Assembly: GCA_937894185.1 (NCBI GenBank)
Contig: CALCSA010000233.1
Span: forward strand, 1 to 7,780
DNA from: an uncultured Clostridia bacterium
GTDB taxonomy: Bacteria; Bacillota; Clostridia; Oscillospirales; Ruminococcaceae
Length of the DNA stretch: 7,780 bases
Direction: 5' to 3'
In this document: positions 6,060-7,780 of the stretch, in pieces
How the letters are laid out: each line of letters starts with the position of its first letter
Numbering within the stretch: the first letter of the stretch is position 1
Translations under genes and position numbers: made by a program
The notes under the pieces: generated by a model
The model's database searches: none
Told to the model about the DNA's origin: nothing
The model's input: the letters and a program-made list of their open reading frames with translations, nothing else

Positions 6060-6807
6060 GACTTTTGCGCAGCTCCTGCACTCCAATTTGCCCGGGAGCC
6101 GAGGTGTTCTGTCCGGCTCCAAAGGTGAGAGCGCTGCCAAAGACGCCGCCGCAAATCCGGCTGCAGATTCCCAGTTGCCCCATGGACATGGTGATGAGGG
6201 GGATATCGGCGAACTGGACCTCCATCTGGTTGGTGGCGGAAAGCAGGGTGAGTACATCCTCTGGGGAGTTGGGCATGACAGCCAGCTTGGCAATATCGGC
6301 ACCGCAGCTTTGCTCTTCCCGCAAGATGCTGACGATTTCCTCAAAGCTGGGGGTGCGGGTAAAGAAATGGTTGGAAATAATGACGGCTACTCCCTGCTCT
6401 TTGGCAAAAGAAACGAGAGACTCCAAGCCGTTATTGACCGCTTCCAGCTCAATATCCACCAGATCCACCTGACCCGAGGCTACCACCTTGCAGATCAGAT
6501 TGGCCCGTACTTCCTGGGGCAGTTTAGTAAAGCCTCCTTCAGAGACATCCCGCAGTGTAAAGAGCAAAGGCATCTCGGGCAGCTCATCGCGAAGCTGTTT
6601 TGCCATCTTCACCAGAGCTGCTTCGTCGCCCACCTGCTGGAAGAAGTCGGCACGCCACTCGATGACATCGGGGCTTAGGGCTTTGGCTTCCTGTACGCCG
6701 GCCAGCAGCTCTTCTTTGGTTTTTCCCACCAAAGGCATACAAACTTTGGGCAGCCCCTCCCCAATCACAATGGATTTTACCTGAACGGGCTTTTTTTTGC
6801 GTATCAT
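6028..6807 (-). CDS. aroD: Type I 3-dehydroquinate dehydratase
   Basis: This enzyme dehydrates 3-dehydroquinate to 3-dehydroshikimate through a Schiff base, in the shikimate pathway or in quinate breakdown. The 259 residues are normal for type I enzymes (about 250). Counting from the ATG, Glu50 and Arg52 (in EWRAD), Arg86 and Glu90 (in TLRDVSEGG), His147 (ISNHFF), the Schiff-base Lys174 (ADIAKLAVMP), Arg217 (ICSRICGG) and Gln240 (SAPGQ) are each four residues beyond the Salmonella positions 46, 48, 82, 86, 143, 170, 213 and 236. The active site is therefore complete. The start is ambiguous: GTG at 6810 is directly followed by ATG at 6807. I prefer ATG, 9 bases after AAGGAG (6822-6817), which overlaps the aroE stop codon. 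A run of eight A lies in codons 4-6. The gene is coupled to aroE upstream. Confidence 0.96.
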   Translation of the reverse strand: MIRKKKPVQVKSIVIGEGLPKVCMPLVGKTKEELLAGVQEAKALSPDVIEWRADFFQQVGDEAALVKMAKQLRDELPEMPLLFTLRDVSEGGFTKLPQEVRANLICKVVASGQVDLVDIELEAVNNGLESLVSFAKEQGVAVIISNHFFTRTPSFEEIVSILREEQSCGADIAKLAVMPNSPEDVLTLLSATNQMEVQFADIPLITMSMGQLGICSRICGGVFGSALTFGAGQNTSAPGQIGVQELRKSLLQVHGDANV

Positions 6808-6820
6808 CACAGTATTCTCC

Positions 6821-7681
6821 TTACCTCTTGTTGATCTGTTCCAACAGTGTTTTTCGCATGGCTTCTACGGGGGCGGGGCGTTCCATCCAAATTTCAAAGG
6901 CACGTGCTCCTTGTCCCAGCAGCATTCCCAAGCCGTTGAGGATGGGGCAGCCGATGGACTCAGCATCTTGGAGCAACTGGGTCTTTTCGGGATTATAGGT
7001 CAAATCGCAGACGATCAGCTCGGGGCGAAGAAGATCCTTTTCCACCGGAGTCCTCTCGGGATGAGGGTACATTCCCACGCCGCTGGCATTGATGATGTAA
7101 TCGCAGGATTCAATGGCCGCCTTGAGGGCTTCCCGGTCCCCGCCGGGGATGGTGGAGGCGCAGGGACGCACATGGGCATTGAGATGCCGGGCCAGTTCCT
7201 CCGCCAGATTGGGATACAAATCGGTGAGAACGATGCTCTGCGCTCCCTCAAAGCAGAGGGTGACGGCCACCGCACGGGCAGCTCCCCCAGCGCCTAAAAT
7301 TAAAAAGCGTTTGCCTTCCACCTTGCCGCCCAGTTCGGTTAAGGAATCTACAAATCCCATGCCGTCGGTGTTGTAGCCAATTAACTTGCCGTCCTTTATC
7401 TTGACGGTGTTGACCGCTCCGATGACCCGGGCAACTTCGTCCAACTCATCCAAATACTGCATGATCTCCACTTTATAGGGCTTGGTTACATTGAATCCGA
7501 TAAAGTTCATGACACGAATGCCACCCACCAGAGCCTCCAACTCTTCTGCCTCCGACTCCATGGGCATATAAACGCAGTTGAGAGAAAGGGCCCGAAAGGC
7601 TTCGGCGTGCATAGCCGCGGAAAAACTTTGTCCCAGCGGCTTGCCCAACAAGCCCATCAATTTTGTTTGGGTATCTATCAT
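6821..7681 (-). CDS. aroE: Shikimate dehydrogenase family protein, probably NAD-dependent (quinate/shikimate type)
   Basis: This 286-residue enzyme interconverts 3-dehydroshikimate and shikimate, and possibly 3-dehydroquinate and quinate. The substrate domain holds GLLGKPLGQSFSAAMH (10-25), keeping Ser19 and Ser21 but with Gln18 for the usual His and Ala22 for Pro. It also holds NVTKPYK with catalytic Lys70, GAVNT with Asn91 and GYNTDGMGF with catalytic Asp106. The Rossmann loop GAGGAARA is at 130-137. Where NADP-type AroE has Asn-Arg-Thr after the second strand, this protein has TDLYPNLAEELA (153-164), with Asp154 and no Arg. This is the pattern of NAD-using quinate/shikimate dehydrogenases. 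NASGVGMYP (198-206), DLTYNPEKTQLL (226-237) and GLGMLLGQGARAFEIW (250-265) complete the family. The ATG at 7681 follows a very strong ribosome binding site AAAGGAGGAGGA (7700-7689). The family is certain; the cofactor is inferred. Confidence 0.93.
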   Translation of the reverse strand: MIDTQTKLMGLLGKPLGQSFSAAMHAEAFRALSLNCVYMPMESEAEELEALVGGIRVMNFIGFNVTKPYKVEIMQYLDELDEVARVIGAVNTVKIKDGKLIGYNTDGMGFVDSLTELGGKVEGKRFLILGAGGAARAVAVTLCFEGAQSIVLTDLYPNLAEELARHLNAHVRPCASTIPGGDREALKAAIESCDYIINASGVGMYPHPERTPVEKDLLRPELIVCDLTYNPEKTQLLQDAESIGCPILNGLGMLLGQGARAFEIWMERPAPVEAMRKTLLEQINKR

Positions 7682-7726
7682 GGTGCAGTCCTCCTCCTTT
7701 TTGACAGGGGTATTGTTCTACACCTT

Positions 7727-7755
7727 ATTATAGATGGTCTGACGCTAATGGTAAA
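7727..7755 (-). promoter_or_regulatory. Promoter of aroE-aroD
   Basis: On the minus strand TTTACC (7755-7750) is followed by 17 bases and TATAAT (7732-7727). Transcription would start near 7719, giving a leader of about 38 bases. AAATCG at 7754-7759, touching the -35 element, recurs as a direct repeat at 7772-7777. The second copy is part of the palindrome AATCGATT at the window edge and might be part of a binding site cut off by the edge. Confidence 0.65.
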
Positions 7756-7780
7756 ATCGTTATAATTTATCAAATCGATT

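Noticed and set aside
5962..6678. Plus-strand open frame of 238 codons opposite aroD
   Set aside because: It is antisense to a gene with a fully intact active site and shows no family resemblance.

Overview
The window holds six recognisable genes plus one truncated gene, all on the minus strand, so transcription runs from right to left. Moderate GC, strong AAGGAGG-type ribosome binding sites, a lipoprotein solute receptor and CcpA/LacI-type operators suggest a Gram-positive anaerobe of the Clostridia, perhaps a gut Oscillospiraceae-like lineage. This placement is inference from style only; no phylogenetic marker is present.

Right part (about 7780 to 6028): a promoter with a good -10/-35 pair precedes aroE (shikimate dehydrogenase family), and aroD (type I 3-dehydroquinate dehydratase) follows after about 10 bases. 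AroD keeps every catalytic residue at a constant offset from the Salmonella enzyme. AroE keeps its catalytic Lys and Asp. Where NADP-dependent AroE proteins have the Asn-Arg-Thr patch it has Asp-Leu-Tyr, the pattern of NAD-dependent quinate/shikimate dehydrogenases. The pair may therefore be catabolic (quinate/shikimate use) rather than biosynthetic.

Middle (6027 to 5535): a 493-base gene-free stretch. Its aroD-proximal half holds nested inverted repeats and little else that I recognise. Its AT-rich left half holds a strong extended -10 promoter reading left and two copies of the 12-bp palindrome GAAAACGTTTTC centred 150 bp apart, one upstream of and one just downstream of that promoter. This looks like a looping or catabolite-type operator pair.

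Left part (5534 to 1): the promoter drives an SLC13/DASS-type membrane permease (TTG start). A family 5 peptide-type ABC importer follows: lipoprotein receptor, permease B, permease C, and the start of the ATPase, which runs off the left edge. The receptor and first permease genes are separated by a 276-base structured spacer with a 12-bp perfect hairpin, probably an mRNA processing or stabilising element that lets the receptor be made in excess. The B and C permease genes overlap by 4 bases and the ATPase follows after 13.

Working model (inference): one regulated transport operon containing both a secondary anion permease and an ABC importer, next to an aroE-aroD pair that could process an imported cyclic polyol acid such as quinate or shikimate. 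No regulator gene, RNA gene, mobile element, CRISPR array or convincing rho-independent terminator was found.
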